Source of the DNA: RGIG5612 sp045601405
GTDB taxonomy: Bacteria > Bacillota > Clostridia > Lachnospirales > Lachnospiraceae
Reading direction: 5' to 3'
DNA: 64,000 nucleotides
NCBI GenBank assembly: GCA_045601405.1
Contig: JAZRZO010000083.1
Location: forward strand, 1 to 64,000
A model generated the notes under the pieces. It was not told the DNA's origin. It was given only the letters and a program-made list of their open reading frames with translations, and searched no databases. Every line of letters begins with the position of its first letter. Within the stretch, counting starts at the first letter, position 1. The position numbers and the translations under genes were made by a program. This document shows, piece by piece, positions 8,665-18,131 of this stretch.

Positions 8665-9952
8665 TATCCAGCCTCCTGAATATGGCTATATAGAACCCGT
8701 CCTGTTCATCTCTTCCCGGGACGAACTGTTTTTCCGATATCTGTTCAAAGGGAAGCTGTTCCCTTATATAACGGGCGTTGTCCTGATTTTCCGCGCGTGT
8801 CACCGTGCATGTGCTGTATACCAGCAGCCCTCCTTTTTTTACATAGCGGTACGAAGCGTCTAATATATCTCTCTGCAGAGATGAAAGCGCCGCTATATCA
8901 TCTTTTTTAAGCCTGAATTTTATATCCGGTTTTTTCCTCAGCACGCCAAGTCCGGAACAGGGAAGGTCCGCTATCACTATATCGGCCTTTTCTTTCAGGC
9001 TTTTATCTGTAACAGAAGCGTCAAATACCTCTGTTACTATGTTGTCTATTTTAAGTCTGGCTGTATTTTCTTCTATAAGATCTGTTTTTTCTTTTGAGAT
9101 ATCCCGGCTGAGCACATCCGCCCCCGGAAACAGCTCTGCTATGTGCAGGCTCTTGCCTCCGGGAGACGCGCAAAGGTCGACAACCCTTTCCACCCGGCTT
9201 CCTTCCGCAGCTTTTTTTGTCTCTTCTCCAACCATGATGGAGCTTAGGTCCTGTATAAATATCTGTCCTTTTTTAAAGACTTCAGATGCTGTTATATCTC
9301 CCGAATTGGCTATTTCCACAGCCGCGTCTGATTCATCAAACACCCAGACATCAGCGCCTTCATTCAGAAGCGTGTTTATCACCTCATCTTTAGAGCCGTT
9401 CCTAAACACAACTCTCGCACAGATCCCCTCCGCCGGTTCTTCACTTGCCTTGAAAAAATTATCAGCCAGGGACTTGGAATGCTCCTTTACTATCATCTCG
9501 TACATCCACAAAGGCGCTGAATATTTGACATTTTCCGGCATCCCGGGCTTTATCCCGCCTCTCTGGAAAGACCTGAGAAGTCCGTTAACATACGGCGCCA
9601 GCCCGTCAAGTCCCCTGTCCTTTGTAAGCTTAACGGCCTCTGATACTGCTGCCCTGTCCGGCACTGAGTCCATAAACAGCATCTGATATATGCTCATTCT
9701 CAGGATATTCTTTATCAGGGGCTTTATTCTTTCAACCTTTACATTTGAATAAGAGCTTATTATCCAGTCAAGAAATATGGCTCTCTCCACCGTGCCGTAA
9801 TACAGTCTTTCCCCGAAGGCTCTCTCCTGCCTTGTGTAAAGAACTGCCGGAAATGCGCCCTTTACGACCTTATGGCTTAAAGCTCCCCGTTCGAGGGTTT
9901 CGACAAGCATATCCAGGACTGCACTTCTTACATCATCACTTTCCGAATTCAT
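8645..9952 (-). CDS. rsmB: 16S rRNA (cytosine967-C5)-methyltransferase RsmB
   Basis: 435 aa. An N-terminal NusB-like RNA-binding domain (about 1-140) is followed by a SAM-dependent m5C methyltransferase domain. Motifs: SAM binding 'DLCASPGGKS', catalytic motif IV 'DLPCSGLGVLRKKPD', and motif VI 'YSTCTV' with the nucleophile Cys. Overlaps fmt upstream by about 17 bases and rlmN downstream by 20, so it is deep inside the operon. Confidence 0.95.
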   Translation of the reverse strand: MNSESDDVRSAVLDMLVETLERGALSHKVVKGAFPAVLYTRQERAFGERLYYGTVERAIFLDWIISSYSNVKVERIKPLIKNILRMSIYQMLFMDSVPDRAAVSEAVKLTKDRGLDGLAPYVNGLLRSFQRGGIKPGMPENVKYSAPLWMYEMIVKEHSKSLADNFFKASEEPAEGICARVVFRNGSKDEVINTLLNEGADVWVFDESDAAVEIANSGDITASEVFKKGQIFIQDLSSIMVGEETKKAAEGSRVERVVDLCASPGGKSLHIAELFPGADVLSRDISKEKTDLIEENTARLKIDNIVTEVFDASVTDKSLKEKADIVIADLPCSGLGVLRKKPDIKFRLKKDDIAALSSLQRDILDASYRYVKKGGLLVYSTCTVTRAENQDNARYIREQLPFEQISEKQFVPGRDEQDGFYIAIFRRLDIDDTKY

Positions 9953-10871
9953 AGCCCTTTTCTATCCTTTTTCCTCTTAAGAATTCCTCTGTTTTCATTC
10001 TTTTTTTGCCTTCAAGCTGAACCTCATTCACCTTCAGCGTACCGTTTCCGGTTTGTATATGCAGATTTTTCCTGTCAACATAAGATACCGTTCCCGGGCA
10101 CACACCTTCTTCGTCATCTTCTGTCACATCAGCATCCCATATCTTGAACATCTTTCCGTCAAGTGATGTGAACGCGCTCGGCCAGGGATCGCAGGCTCTT
10201 ATCTGCCTTTCGATATCCACGGCATCATCGTTAAAATCTATCCTGCCCGCCTCTTTATCAAGCTGTTTGATGTATGTGTGGTCTTCCTCGTTCTGCGGTC
10301 TGGGACTCAACGTCCCCTCCTCTATCCTGTCCAGTGCTTCAACGAGCATTTTTGCGCCTTTTTGCGCAACCTTAGGCTCAAGCGTTTTTATAGTCTCCTT
10401 AGCGTCCATATCTATTTCTTCCTGCAGCAGTATGTCCCCGGAGTCAAATTCATACGCAACGTTCATTATCGTAACCCCTGTTTTTTCATCCCCGTTAAGG
10501 ATAGGCCCTCTGAGAGGCGATGCGCCTCTGTACCGGGGAAGCATGGACGGGTGGATATTTATACATCCAAATGGCGCCATGTGCAGCAGCCTTTCGGGAA
10601 GCTTTTGCGCATATGCGGTAACCACAAATATATCCGCCTTCAGGGTATCAAGTTCATCCAGCACCTTTTCATCCTTGATGAAAACAGGCTGGAACAGGGC
10701 AATTCCCTTTTCCAGCGCCAGTTCCTTGACCGGAGAAAACTTCATGCGCCTTCCTCTTCCGCTGGTCTTATCAGGCTGAGTTACCACTGCTATCACCTCA
10801 TGGCGGGATCCGATCATTTCCTCCAGCGCGACCTTTGCAAGATATGGTGTTCCCAGAAAAATTATCTTCAT
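9936..10871 (-). CDS. fmt: Methionyl-tRNA formyltransferase
   Basis: 311 aa. Formylates initiator Met-tRNA using 10-formyltetrahydrofolate. The N-terminal formyltransferase domain has 'IFLGTPYLAKVAL' and the catalytic 'NIHPSMLPRYRGASPLRGPILNGD' region (Asn-His...Asp). The C-terminal OB-like tRNA-binding domain ends in 'KRIEKGYEFGK'. Overlaps def by 4 bases, the classic def-fmt pair that adds and removes the N-formyl group. Confidence 0.96.
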   Translation of the reverse strand: MKIIFLGTPYLAKVALEEMIGSRHEVIAVVTQPDKTSGRGRRMKFSPVKELALEKGIALFQPVFIKDEKVLDELDTLKADIFVVTAYAQKLPERLLHMAPFGCINIHPSMLPRYRGASPLRGPILNGDEKTGVTIMNVAYEFDSGDILLQEEIDMDAKETIKTLEPKVAQKGAKMLVEALDRIEEGTLSPRPQNEEDHTYIKQLDKEAGRIDFNDDAVDIERQIRACDPWPSAFTSLDGKMFKIWDADVTEDDEEGVCPGTVSYVDRKNLHIQTGNGTLKVNEVQLEGKKRMKTEEFLRGKRIEKGYEFGK

Positions 10872-11431
10872 TGCTCTGCTTCTGTCCCTTCCTCATCTTC
10901 TTCTCCGAAATAGTGAATGCCGTCTTCTGTTTTATCAACATAAAGTATGCCGTCCATATGATCGCATTCATGACATATGGCTCTTGCAAAAAGCCCCCTC
11001 GCTCCTATCTCGTATGGCTTTAATTCTCTGTCATATGCCTTAAGCCTGATATGTTCAGGCCTTGTCACAAAAGCGTATTTACCCGGAAATGAAAGGCATC
11101 CCTCAGTATCGCACTGAGTCTCGTCTGATAGCACTTCGATCTCGGGATTTATTATCACCAGATCCTCTCCGTTATTATGTGTGAGCGGATCCGGCGCGTC
11201 GATCTCGTTCCCGTCCTCGTCTGTATCGGTCAGAGGCGCTTCCACTGTAACTATGCATATCCTTTTTAATACGCCTACCTGCACCGCCGCAAGTCCGGCA
11301 CCGTTCGCGTCATGAACTGTCTCTATCATGTCGTCGATCAGTTCATCCACTCTGGGTGTGATCTCTTTTACTTCCTTTGAGCGCTTTCTGAGTATATCGT
11401 CCTCTTCCGTCCTTATTGTTCTAAGTGCCAT
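10868..11431 (-). CDS. def: Peptide deformylase
   Basis: 187 aa metalloprotease removing the N-formyl group from nascent proteins. Three motifs are present: 'GAGLAAVQVG' (motif I, with Val where Pro is common), 'EGCLSFPG' (metal Cys) and 'HECDHMDGILYVD' (HExxH). Two unusual acidic parts stand out: an insertion 'DTDEDGNEIDAPDPL' between motifs I and II, and a C-terminal acidic tail rich in Glu. The core is complete so activity is expected. Confidence 0.94.
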   Translation of the reverse strand: MALRTIRTEEDDILRKRSKEVKEITPRVDELIDDMIETVHDANGAGLAAVQVGVLKRICIVTVEAPLTDTDEDGNEIDAPDPLTHNNGEDLVIINPEIEVLSDETQCDTEGCLSFPGKYAFVTRPEHIRLKAYDRELKPYEIGARGLFARAICHECDHMDGILYVDKTEDGIHYFGEEDEEGTEAEQ

Positions 11432-11433
11432 AT

Positions 11434-13698
11434 TTACCTCTTGCTTTCTCCCATCATTGAAAAATCAAATACCATATCCGCCGTCTTAAGCGGACTTGCG
11501 TTATCGTAAGCCTCCACGCTGTCCTTTATGTCTGTAAGATCTTTATAATACGGACTTTTTACATAGAGCACCATTCTGTGTTTATCGTTTATCTTTGCTA
11601 TGGGCGCTTTTCCCGGACCTATTTTTATTATCTCTTCCCCGCCGGGACGGGCAGCCTCCTTTGCTTTTATTGACATCTCTATCACACGGCTTATTTCATT
11701 TGCTCTTTTAATGAGTGTTTTTTCATCCTCCGACGCTATCATTATGCCCATCATATTCATAACCGGCGGATACCCGAGCAGCTTTCTGTATGACATCTCA
11801 TAGTTGTAAAATTCCTTGTAATCCTGTTTCGCGCCCAGCCTTATGGAATAATTTTCCGGAGAATAGGTCTGCACTACCACATCTCCTTTTTTCTCTCCTC
11901 TTCCGGCTCTGCCTGCCGCCTGTGTTATCAGCTGGAATGTACGCTCCGCGGCAACATAGTCGCCCGAATATAACGAAAGGTCCGCCGCGAGTATCCCCAC
12001 CAGCGTTACACAGGAAAAATCGTGACCCTTAACTATCATCTGCGTTCCTATCAGGATGTCAGCCTCGTGGTCAGCGAATGCACTGAGGATCTTTTCGTGA
12101 CCGTCCTTTTCCCTGGTAGTGTCAAGGTCCATTCTCAACACCCTTGCCCCAGGGTATGATCTCCTGACGGTCTCTTCCACTTTCTGGGTTCCTGTCCCGA
12201 AGGTGCCGATATATTCAGACCCGCACTCCGGACATTTTTTCATCATTGGGGTTTCATATCCGCAATAATGACACATAAGCTTTCCGTTTTTATGATATTT
12301 CAGCGACACATCACAGTGCGGACATTTTACAGCCGTTCCGCAGCTTCTGCAGGATACAAAGCTCGAATACCCTCTTCTGTTTATGAAAAGTATTATCTGC
12401 TCCTTTTTTTTAAGTCTGTCCTTTATCAGCTCATCAAGCCTTCTGCTTATCATGCTCCGGTTTCCGGAGTTTAATTCCTCTCTCAGATTTACTATCTCCA
12501 CATTCGGAAGCTGCGCTCCCGATGCTCTTTCCTCAAGCTCGTAAAGAACATAGGCTCCTTCTTTTGCTTTTCTGTAGCTTTCTATCGAGGGCGTGGCGGA
12601 ACCCATCACCAACATGGCGGAGCTCATTCTTGCCCTTTCAGCCGCCACTTCCCTCGAATGATATCTTGGGATGTTTTCGTTTTTATATGTTCCCTCGTGC
12701 TCCTCATCAATGATGATGATCCCGAGGTTGGGGAAGGGGGAAAAAAGTGCCGAGCGCGGACCGATGATGATATCCACCTTTCCTTCCCTTGCTTTTTCAA
12801 GCTGGTCGTATTTCTGGGCATTCGTAAGCTTCGAGTTGATAACGGATATCCTGTCGCCGAACTTCTTATAAAACCTTATCACGGTCTGATATGTAAGCGC
12901 TATCTCCGGAATAAGAACTATGGCCTGCCGGCCTTCCTTTATGACTTCTTCTATAAGGTCTATATATATTTCAGTCTTTCCGGAGCCGGTCACTCCTCTT
13001 ATCAACGAAGGTCTTATATCACCCTTTTTATATCTTGCTTTTATATCATCCGATATCTTCTTCTGCGCTTCATTCAGCCTGATATCGTATCCCTGTTTGA
13101 CCTTTATATTAAACGCGTCTCTCAGATTTTCTTTAATGTCTATTCTGATAACGCCGCTTTTTTCAAGCGACCTGAGCGTGGATGCCGATATATTAAGCTT
13201 GTCCCTTACTATATCAAACGGCAGGACCTTTTCTATTACAAGCTCCTCCATAAGCCTTCTTTTGGCTGCTGAGCGCTTATCCGAATAAAGCTTTTCAAGA
13301 AACGCTCCTGCCTCGTCCTCTTCCATATCAAGATACACAAATTTTTCCTTGACAGGCTGCGCGCTTTTCTTTACCGGAAGGACCGTCTTCAGCGCCCTGT
13401 TCATCGTTGAGCCGTAATTGGTCTTGATGAAATACGCCAGAGCGATCATATCGCCTGTTATCGAGGTGCTGTTTTTAACCACTTCACTTATGCTCTTGAG
13501 CTTTTCCCCGTCATACGAGGCATGCTCCTTAACATTTAAGACAAAGCCTTTTACGGGCTTGTTGCCCCTTCCGAAAGGGATGATAACCTGGCTTCCCGGC
13601 CGCACTTCATTCTCCAGCTCATCAGGAATGATATATTCAAAAGGCCTGTCCAGTTTTTCATGAGATATGTCAATGATGATATCGGCAAAGCTTCTCAT
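11434..13698 (-). CDS. priA: Primosomal replication restart helicase PriA
   Basis: 754 aa 3-prime to 5-prime helicase that reloads the replisome at stalled forks. An N-terminal DNA-binding domain is followed by the helicase core with Walker A 'GVTGSGKTEIY', Walker B 'DEEHEGTYK' and 'GSATPS'. A zinc-binding region of paired cysteines (CRSC, CPHC, CHYC, CPEC) precedes 'QMIVKGHDF' and 'QAAGRAGR'. All catalytic motifs are intact. It is followed within 2 bases by def and overlaps murE by 4 bases. Confidence 0.96.
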   Translation of the reverse strand: MRSFADIIIDISHEKLDRPFEYIIPDELENEVRPGSQVIIPFGRGNKPVKGFVLNVKEHASYDGEKLKSISEVVKNSTSITGDMIALAYFIKTNYGSTMNRALKTVLPVKKSAQPVKEKFVYLDMEEDEAGAFLEKLYSDKRSAAKRRLMEELVIEKVLPFDIVRDKLNISASTLRSLEKSGVIRIDIKENLRDAFNIKVKQGYDIRLNEAQKKISDDIKARYKKGDIRPSLIRGVTGSGKTEIYIDLIEEVIKEGRQAIVLIPEIALTYQTVIRFYKKFGDRISVINSKLTNAQKYDQLEKAREGKVDIIIGPRSALFSPFPNLGIIIIDEEHEGTYKNENIPRYHSREVAAERARMSSAMLVMGSATPSIESYRKAKEGAYVLYELEERASGAQLPNVEIVNLREELNSGNRSMISRRLDELIKDRLKKKEQIILFINRRGYSSFVSCRSCGTAVKCPHCDVSLKYHKNGKLMCHYCGYETPMMKKCPECGSEYIGTFGTGTQKVEETVRRSYPGARVLRMDLDTTREKDGHEKILSAFADHEADILIGTQMIVKGHDFSCVTLVGILAADLSLYSGDYVAAERTFQLITQAAGRAGRGEKKGDVVVQTYSPENYSIRLGAKQDYKEFYNYEMSYRKLLGYPPVMNMMGIMIASEDEKTLIKRANEISRVIEMSIKAKEAARPGGEEIIKIGPGKAPIAKINDKHRMVLYVKSPYYKDLTDIKDSVEAYDNASPLKTADMVFDFSMMGESKR

Positions 13699-15185
13699 TT
13701 TCCGGCCTCTTTAAGTATCTCCTGTATGATAACTCTTTCGTCAAAGGGAGTCTTCTTCCCTCCTTTATCCTGATAGTCCTCATGTCCTTTTCCGAGAAGA
13801 AGTATTACGTCCCCTTTTTCCGCGATCTCAAAGCTGTGTTTTATCGCTTCTTTCCTGTCGGGAATGATAATGTATTCACCGTCTGTTTTTTCGATCCCCG
13901 TAACTATATCACTTATTATATCTTCAACGGCTTCCATTCTTGAATTGTCTTCCGTGATTATGGATAAGTCCGCGTACCTTCCGCTCATCTCACCCATTTC
14001 ATATCTCCTTAGTCTGGATCGGTTTCCGCCGCACCCGAAGAGACTTATTATCCTGCGCGGCTCATATCTTCTCATAGCCTTTAATATACTCTCCATAGCG
14101 ACCGCGTTATGTGCATAGTCTATCAGCACTGTGAAATCCGGCGACACAGCTACAGGCTCCATTCTTCCTCTTACATGAACCTCTAAAAGCGCCTCTCTTG
14201 CTGTGTCATCGTCTATCCCCAGCGCACGCGTCACACTCATTGCTCCAAGCACGTTATACACGGAATATCTTCCGGGGGCACTGACTTTGTACTTTTTTTC
14301 ACTCCCCTTGATATCAAAGCTCATACCCAGAAAAGCGTTTTCTCTGAGATGTATCACATTTTCCGCTTTAAGGTCTGACTGCTCATCTATTGAAAATGTC
14401 TTTATATCGCATACGGCGCCCGCAGTCATTTCAGGACAATGCTCATCATCCGCGTTAAAATGACCGTGAATGCACTGCTTAAAAAGAAGGCTTTTGCAAT
14501 GGATATATTCCGCCATATCGATATGCTCCGCCCCGCCAATATGATCAGGAGTGAGATTCGTGAATACCGCATGGTCAAAAACTATCTGTGACACCCTGTT
14601 CATCTTAAGGGCCTGTGATGACACCTCCATAACGCAGGTATCACAACCGTTCTCCACCATTTTTCTCATCAGACGCTCAACCTCATAGGATTCCGGGGTT
14701 GTCGTCTTTGTCTTTATGAGCTCGCCTCCGACATCCGCGCCTATTGTACCGATGATTCCGACCTTATGTCCTGCTTTTCCAAGAACAGAGGCGATGATCG
14801 ACGCTGTGCTGGTCTTTCCTTTTGTCCCTGTCAGCGCTACTGTCAGCAGCTCATCCTCCGGTCTGTCAAAATATATGCTGCTTGCCGCCCCTAAGGCCAC
14901 TCTGGTATCCGGTGTTTTAAGGATGGTAAGTTCCTTAAGGGCTTCCTCCGTTATTCCCATAGCCTCAAAGTCCACGTCGTTTTGCAGGATGATCACGCTT
15001 GCGCCCTTTTCCACCACCTGGGGTATAAAGTCGTGTCCGTCTGCCAATGCTCCTACAAAACAGAAGAAGGCACAGCCTTCTTTTACTATCCTGGAGTCTA
15101 TTATCAGATCTGACACCTCTGTATCAACACTCCCTCTTACAACCTCATATTCCGTATCCGCCAGTAATTCCTTTATCGTTTTCAT
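13695..15185 (-). CDS. murE: UDP-MurNAc-tripeptide ligase MurE
   Basis: 496 aa. Adds the third amino acid to UDP-MurNAc-L-Ala-D-Glu in peptidoglycan precursor synthesis. Mur ligase ATP site 'GTKGKTSTAS', 'NLTPDHIG' and 'IDYAHN' are present. The substrate-selecting loop reads D-N-S-R rather than the usual D-N-P-R; the Arg that contacts meso-diaminopimelate is retained, so meso-DAP is the likely substrate. It sits between ftsK and priA instead of in a mur-fts division cluster. Confidence 0.94.
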   Translation of the reverse strand: MKTIKELLADTEYEVVRGSVDTEVSDLIIDSRIVKEGCAFFCFVGALADGHDFIPQVVEKGASVIILQNDVDFEAMGITEEALKELTILKTPDTRVALGAASSIYFDRPEDELLTVALTGTKGKTSTASIIASVLGKAGHKVGIIGTIGADVGGELIKTKTTTPESYEVERLMRKMVENGCDTCVMEVSSQALKMNRVSQIVFDHAVFTNLTPDHIGGAEHIDMAEYIHCKSLLFKQCIHGHFNADDEHCPEMTAGAVCDIKTFSIDEQSDLKAENVIHLRENAFLGMSFDIKGSEKKYKVSAPGRYSVYNVLGAMSVTRALGIDDDTAREALLEVHVRGRMEPVAVSPDFTVLIDYAHNAVAMESILKAMRRYEPRRIISLFGCGGNRSRLRRYEMGEMSGRYADLSIITEDNSRMEAVEDIISDIVTGIEKTDGEYIIIPDRKEAIKHSFEIAEKGDVILLLGKGHEDYQDKGGKKTPFDERVIIQEILKEAGK

Positions 15186-15187
15186 AT

Positions 15188-17794
15188 CTACTGCACCTGA
15201 GAATTATACATTTCCTCGAATGTTATTACATCTACAAGTATCTCACGCGGTTTGGAGCCGTTGACAGGGCCTATCGCCCCCATCTCCGCAAGCTGGTCTA
15301 TTATCCTTGCCGCGCGGTTAAAGCCTATTGAAAAGCGCCTCTGCAGCATTGATGACGAGGCTTTTCCGGCCTCTATACATGCCATGCCTGCTTCGTAAAG
15401 ATATTCATCATATCTTCCGTCGTCTCCTCCGGCATCCGCTCCGCCTCCCGAGCTGCCTCTGGCTGCCGGATTGTTTATATATTCCTCTATCTGTCTGGAC
15501 TCTTCTGCGAAGAATTCCTCCTGCTTGTTCTTTTTAAGGAATCTTACCACATTCGCGACCTCTTCCTCTGATATGAACGCGCCCTGAACCCTGACGGGTT
15601 TAGAGTATCCGGTCGGATAAAAGAGCATGTCTCCGTTTCCGAGAAGCTCCTCCGCCCCTTTCATATCTATTATCGTCCTTGAGTCAACCTGAGACGCGAC
15701 AAGCAACGCCACCCTTGCAGGGATATTTGCTTTGATCAGGCCGGTAACGACATCAACGGACGGTCTCTGCGTGGCAATTATAAGGTGTATCCCGGCAGCT
15801 CTTGCCAGCTGTGCCAGCCGGCAGATAAGAGCCTCCGCCTCCTTTGAGGCAACCATCATAAGGTCGGCAAGCTCGTCTATAATGATAACTATCTGCGGCA
15901 TACGCTTGGGATTTTCCTCTTCTTTGCTCAATGTGCCTTTATCCAGCTTATCGTTATAGCTTTTGAAATCCCGGACTCCGGAAAGCTGCATCCTCTGATA
16001 GCGGTTTTCCATTTCATTCACCGCCCATCTCAGTGTGCTCACTGCCTGACCCGGGTCTGTCACCACGTCCTTAACAAGGTGCGGTATTCCGGAATATACT
16101 CCGAATTCTATCTTTTTCGGGTCGATGACTATAAGGCCGACCTCTGATGGCTTTGCTCTGTAAAGAATGGCCATTATGATAGTATTGACGAAGGTGGATT
16201 TACCGGAACCTGTCGTGCCTGCCACAAGCAGATGGGGCATCTTAGCGATATCGGATACGATCACATCGCCGCTGATGTCCTTTCCTGCGGCAAATGCTAT
16301 CTTTGATTTATGGTTCATAAGGTCCGGCGCTTCAAGAAGCTCTCTCATCAGCACCATTTCCTTATCCGCATTCGGTATCTCTATTCCTATCGCCGCACGC
16401 CCGGGAATAGGCGCCTCTATACGTATGTCAGATACCGCAAGATTCAGCTTGATGTCATCTTCAAGCTTGGTGATCTTGCTGACACGGGTTCCCATCTCCG
16501 GCTGAAGCTCATATCTGGTAACAGACGGGCCTGACTGCCTGTCAATCACCTTTGCCTCCACACCAAAGTTGGCAAGTATTATCTCCAGATTCCTTGCTAC
16601 TCTGTCCAGCTCAGCTTCATTTCTGCCCTTTTCGCGGCCTCTCCTTCTGGCCAGAAGCTCCAGCGGCGGATATTTATAACCGGCGGAGGATGCCGGCGCT
16701 GCCTTCTTCTTTTCCGGTGTTATCTTCGTCTCAGAGGTCACCTTTTGAGCAGGCTTCTTTTCTTCTCTTTTTAAGTTCGGTCCGGCTTTTGCGATCTGCG
16801 TCTTTGCGGCAGCGGTCTTTTTCGGTGTCTCTGCTTTCTGCGCTCTGGGAATAAGCGGCATCACCTGGCCGCCGCCATTCTCAGGCTGTTTTTTTGTTAT
16901 CTCCCTAACCTCATCCGGCGACGCCGTTTGCGATGCAATATCCACATTTGTGCTCACACCTATTGATTTTGGTCTGTCTCCCAGCGGTCTTACATTATCG
17001 CTTCTTAACGGCTGCGCCCTGTTGAAAGATCTCTTAAGCGGGACTCTCGGCCGTTTTATTTTCTTGTTGGTCTGAACTATCCTGATGACAACGCCATTCT
17101 CATCTTTTGTTGTATAAACGGTATCCTCATCATCAGGATACTGCCTCTCCACGCGGCGATCCCTTCCGGGTCTTCGCAAGCTTTCTGTCCCGTCAGGATA
17201 AAACTCCTTTTCCCTGTCTTTTTTGACAGGCTTTACGATCTTTCCGCCTTCTCTTTTATCTTTTTCTCTTTCCTCTGGTATCCACTCCTTAAAAAACGTC
17301 AATACCTCGGTTATCACCGTAAGGCAGCCCAGCGCCGCTATTATAGTAACGACATAGGCCCCGGTTTTGCCGACAGCCCTGGTAAGACCGTAGGCCAGAG
17401 TTCCGCCTGCAATGCCTCCGCCTTTTACCTGAACGGCACACTCCCTGAAATATTCAACAGGTGAATAGTCCATATAATCCGCAAAGCTTACAAGATGCAG
17501 GAAGACAGATAACATCACGAAAAGAACAATGAAGCAAACTACCTTGCTCTTCTTAGTATCCCTGCTCATTATGACGTAGGCGGAAAGAATGATGATAAGT
17601 ATCGGAAAAAGATACGCAGCCAGGCCGAAAACACCCAAAAGTCCATATCTTATCCATCCGCCGAAATTCCCCAGTATATTAAAAAGACATACCTCAAGAA
17701 AAACAGCAACAGCTGTGAATATCACAAGCTTAAGTGTTCCTTTGCTGCTGTCAGCCGCTGCTTTTTTCTTTTTTGAATATTTTCTTTGTGCCAT
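15188..17794 (-). CDS. ftsK: DNA translocase FtsK/SpoIIIE
   Basis: About 868 aa. Pumps chromosomal DNA through the division septum. Four or five N-terminal membrane segments (first about 220 residues) are followed by a charged Lys/Pro/Ala-rich linker, the alpha-beta motor with Walker A 'GTTGSGKSTFVN' and 'VIIIDELADLMM', and a C-terminal gamma winged helix ('ASSSMLQRRFSIGFNRAARIID') that reads polar DNA motifs. The frame also has an ATG at 17833, but that would begin at the predicted transcription start; the ATG at 17794 has GAGGAAATA before it and starts a typical basic N terminus (MAQRKYSKKKK). First gene of the long operon. Confidence 0.93.
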   Translation of the reverse strand: MAQRKYSKKKKAAADSSKGTLKLVIFTAVAVFLEVCLFNILGNFGGWIRYGLLGVFGLAAYLFPILIIILSAYVIMSRDTKKSKVVCFIVLFVMLSVFLHLVSFADYMDYSPVEYFRECAVQVKGGGIAGGTLAYGLTRAVGKTGAYVVTIIAALGCLTVITEVLTFFKEWIPEEREKDKREGGKIVKPVKKDREKEFYPDGTESLRRPGRDRRVERQYPDDEDTVYTTKDENGVVIRIVQTNKKIKRPRVPLKRSFNRAQPLRSDNVRPLGDRPKSIGVSTNVDIASQTASPDEVREITKKQPENGGGQVMPLIPRAQKAETPKKTAAAKTQIAKAGPNLKREEKKPAQKVTSETKITPEKKKAAPASSAGYKYPPLELLARRRGREKGRNEAELDRVARNLEIILANFGVEAKVIDRQSGPSVTRYELQPEMGTRVSKITKLEDDIKLNLAVSDIRIEAPIPGRAAIGIEIPNADKEMVLMRELLEAPDLMNHKSKIAFAAGKDISGDVIVSDIAKMPHLLVAGTTGSGKSTFVNTIIMAILYRAKPSEVGLIVIDPKKIEFGVYSGIPHLVKDVVTDPGQAVSTLRWAVNEMENRYQRMQLSGVRDFKSYNDKLDKGTLSKEEENPKRMPQIVIIIDELADLMMVASKEAEALICRLAQLARAAGIHLIIATQRPSVDVVTGLIKANIPARVALLVASQVDSRTIIDMKGAEELLGNGDMLFYPTGYSKPVRVQGAFISEEEVANVVRFLKKNKQEEFFAEESRQIEEYINNPAARGSSGGGADAGGDDGRYDEYLYEAGMACIEAGKASSSMLQRRFSIGFNRAARIIDQLAEMGAIGPVNGSKPREILVDVITFEEMYNSQVQ

Positions 17795-17836
17795 TATTTC
17801 CTCATCTTGTGTATCTAAGCTGTTTCTCATCAATAT

Positions 17837-17865
17837 ATTGTACCTTTTTTCACCTTGTTATTCAA
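17837..17865 (-). promoter_or_regulatory. Promoter of the ftsK-moeA operon
   Basis: Minus-strand TTGAAT (17865-17860), a 17-base spacer and TACAAT (17842-17837). The predicted start of transcription is near 17830, which supports translation from the ATG at 17794. Confidence 0.6.
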
Positions 17866-17906
17866 CACCTTAGTGACACGCTATAACATGGCTCCGCCTC
17901 CCCTCA

Positions 17907-17988
17907 CCCGCTGAAGATGCATATATATATCGATGTGTAACTAACCCGGCAACCGTCATGCGGAGATATATATCCTTCGAGGCGTGGA
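17907..17988 (-). repeat. Hairpin repeat, copy 1 (conserved-loop element)
   Basis: Imperfect ~80-bp inverted repeat. An outer arm (CCCGC / GGCGTGG), an AT-rich middle arm (GATGCATATATATAT / ATATATATCCTTC) and a short inner stem enclose the loop TAACCCGGCA seen in all three copies. The inner stem is the weakest of the three (two G-U type pairs and one mismatch). It lies between the pnp terminator and the ftsK promoter. The strand is uncertain because the element is near-palindromic. Confidence 0.7.
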
Positions 17989-18009
17989 ATGAAGATTTCA
18001 CATGCAAGA

Positions 18010-18054
18010 CGCCCCTCATCCGTCGCCTCCGGCGCCACCTTCCCCCAAAGGGGC
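18010..18054 (-). repeat. Palindromic CCCTCATCCGTC-type repeat, copy 1
   Basis: Two adjacent small hairpins: CGTCGCC-TCC-GGCG and CCCC-AAAG-GGG-like arms, inside the string CCCTCATCCGTC...CCACCTTCCCCC. The same composite occurs at 21232-21280, again about 22 bases after a conserved-loop hairpin and joined by the shared spacer ATTTCACATGC. From memory it resembles an intergenic palindrome common in gut Clostridia; not verified. Confidence 0.65.
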
Positions 18055-18067
18055 CATTGCCGATCAC

Positions 18068-18108
18068 GCAAAAAAATGCCGGCAATGCATTAACATCTGC
18101 CGGCATTT
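18068..18108 (-). terminator. Terminator of pnp
   Basis: Perfect 11-bp stem AAATGCCGGCA / TGCCGGCATTT with a 13-nt loop, followed on the minus strand by a run of seven T. It lies 24 bases after the pnp stop. A strong intrinsic terminator. Confidence 0.9.
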
Positions 18109-18131
18109 AAGCTTATTATTAAAATTACGTA

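Noticed and set aside
17870..18106. 78-aa minus-strand open frame between ftsK and pnp
   Set aside because: It runs through the pnp terminator and the hairpin repeats. Its similarity to the frame at 20844-21263 comes from the repeat DNA, not from a protein family.
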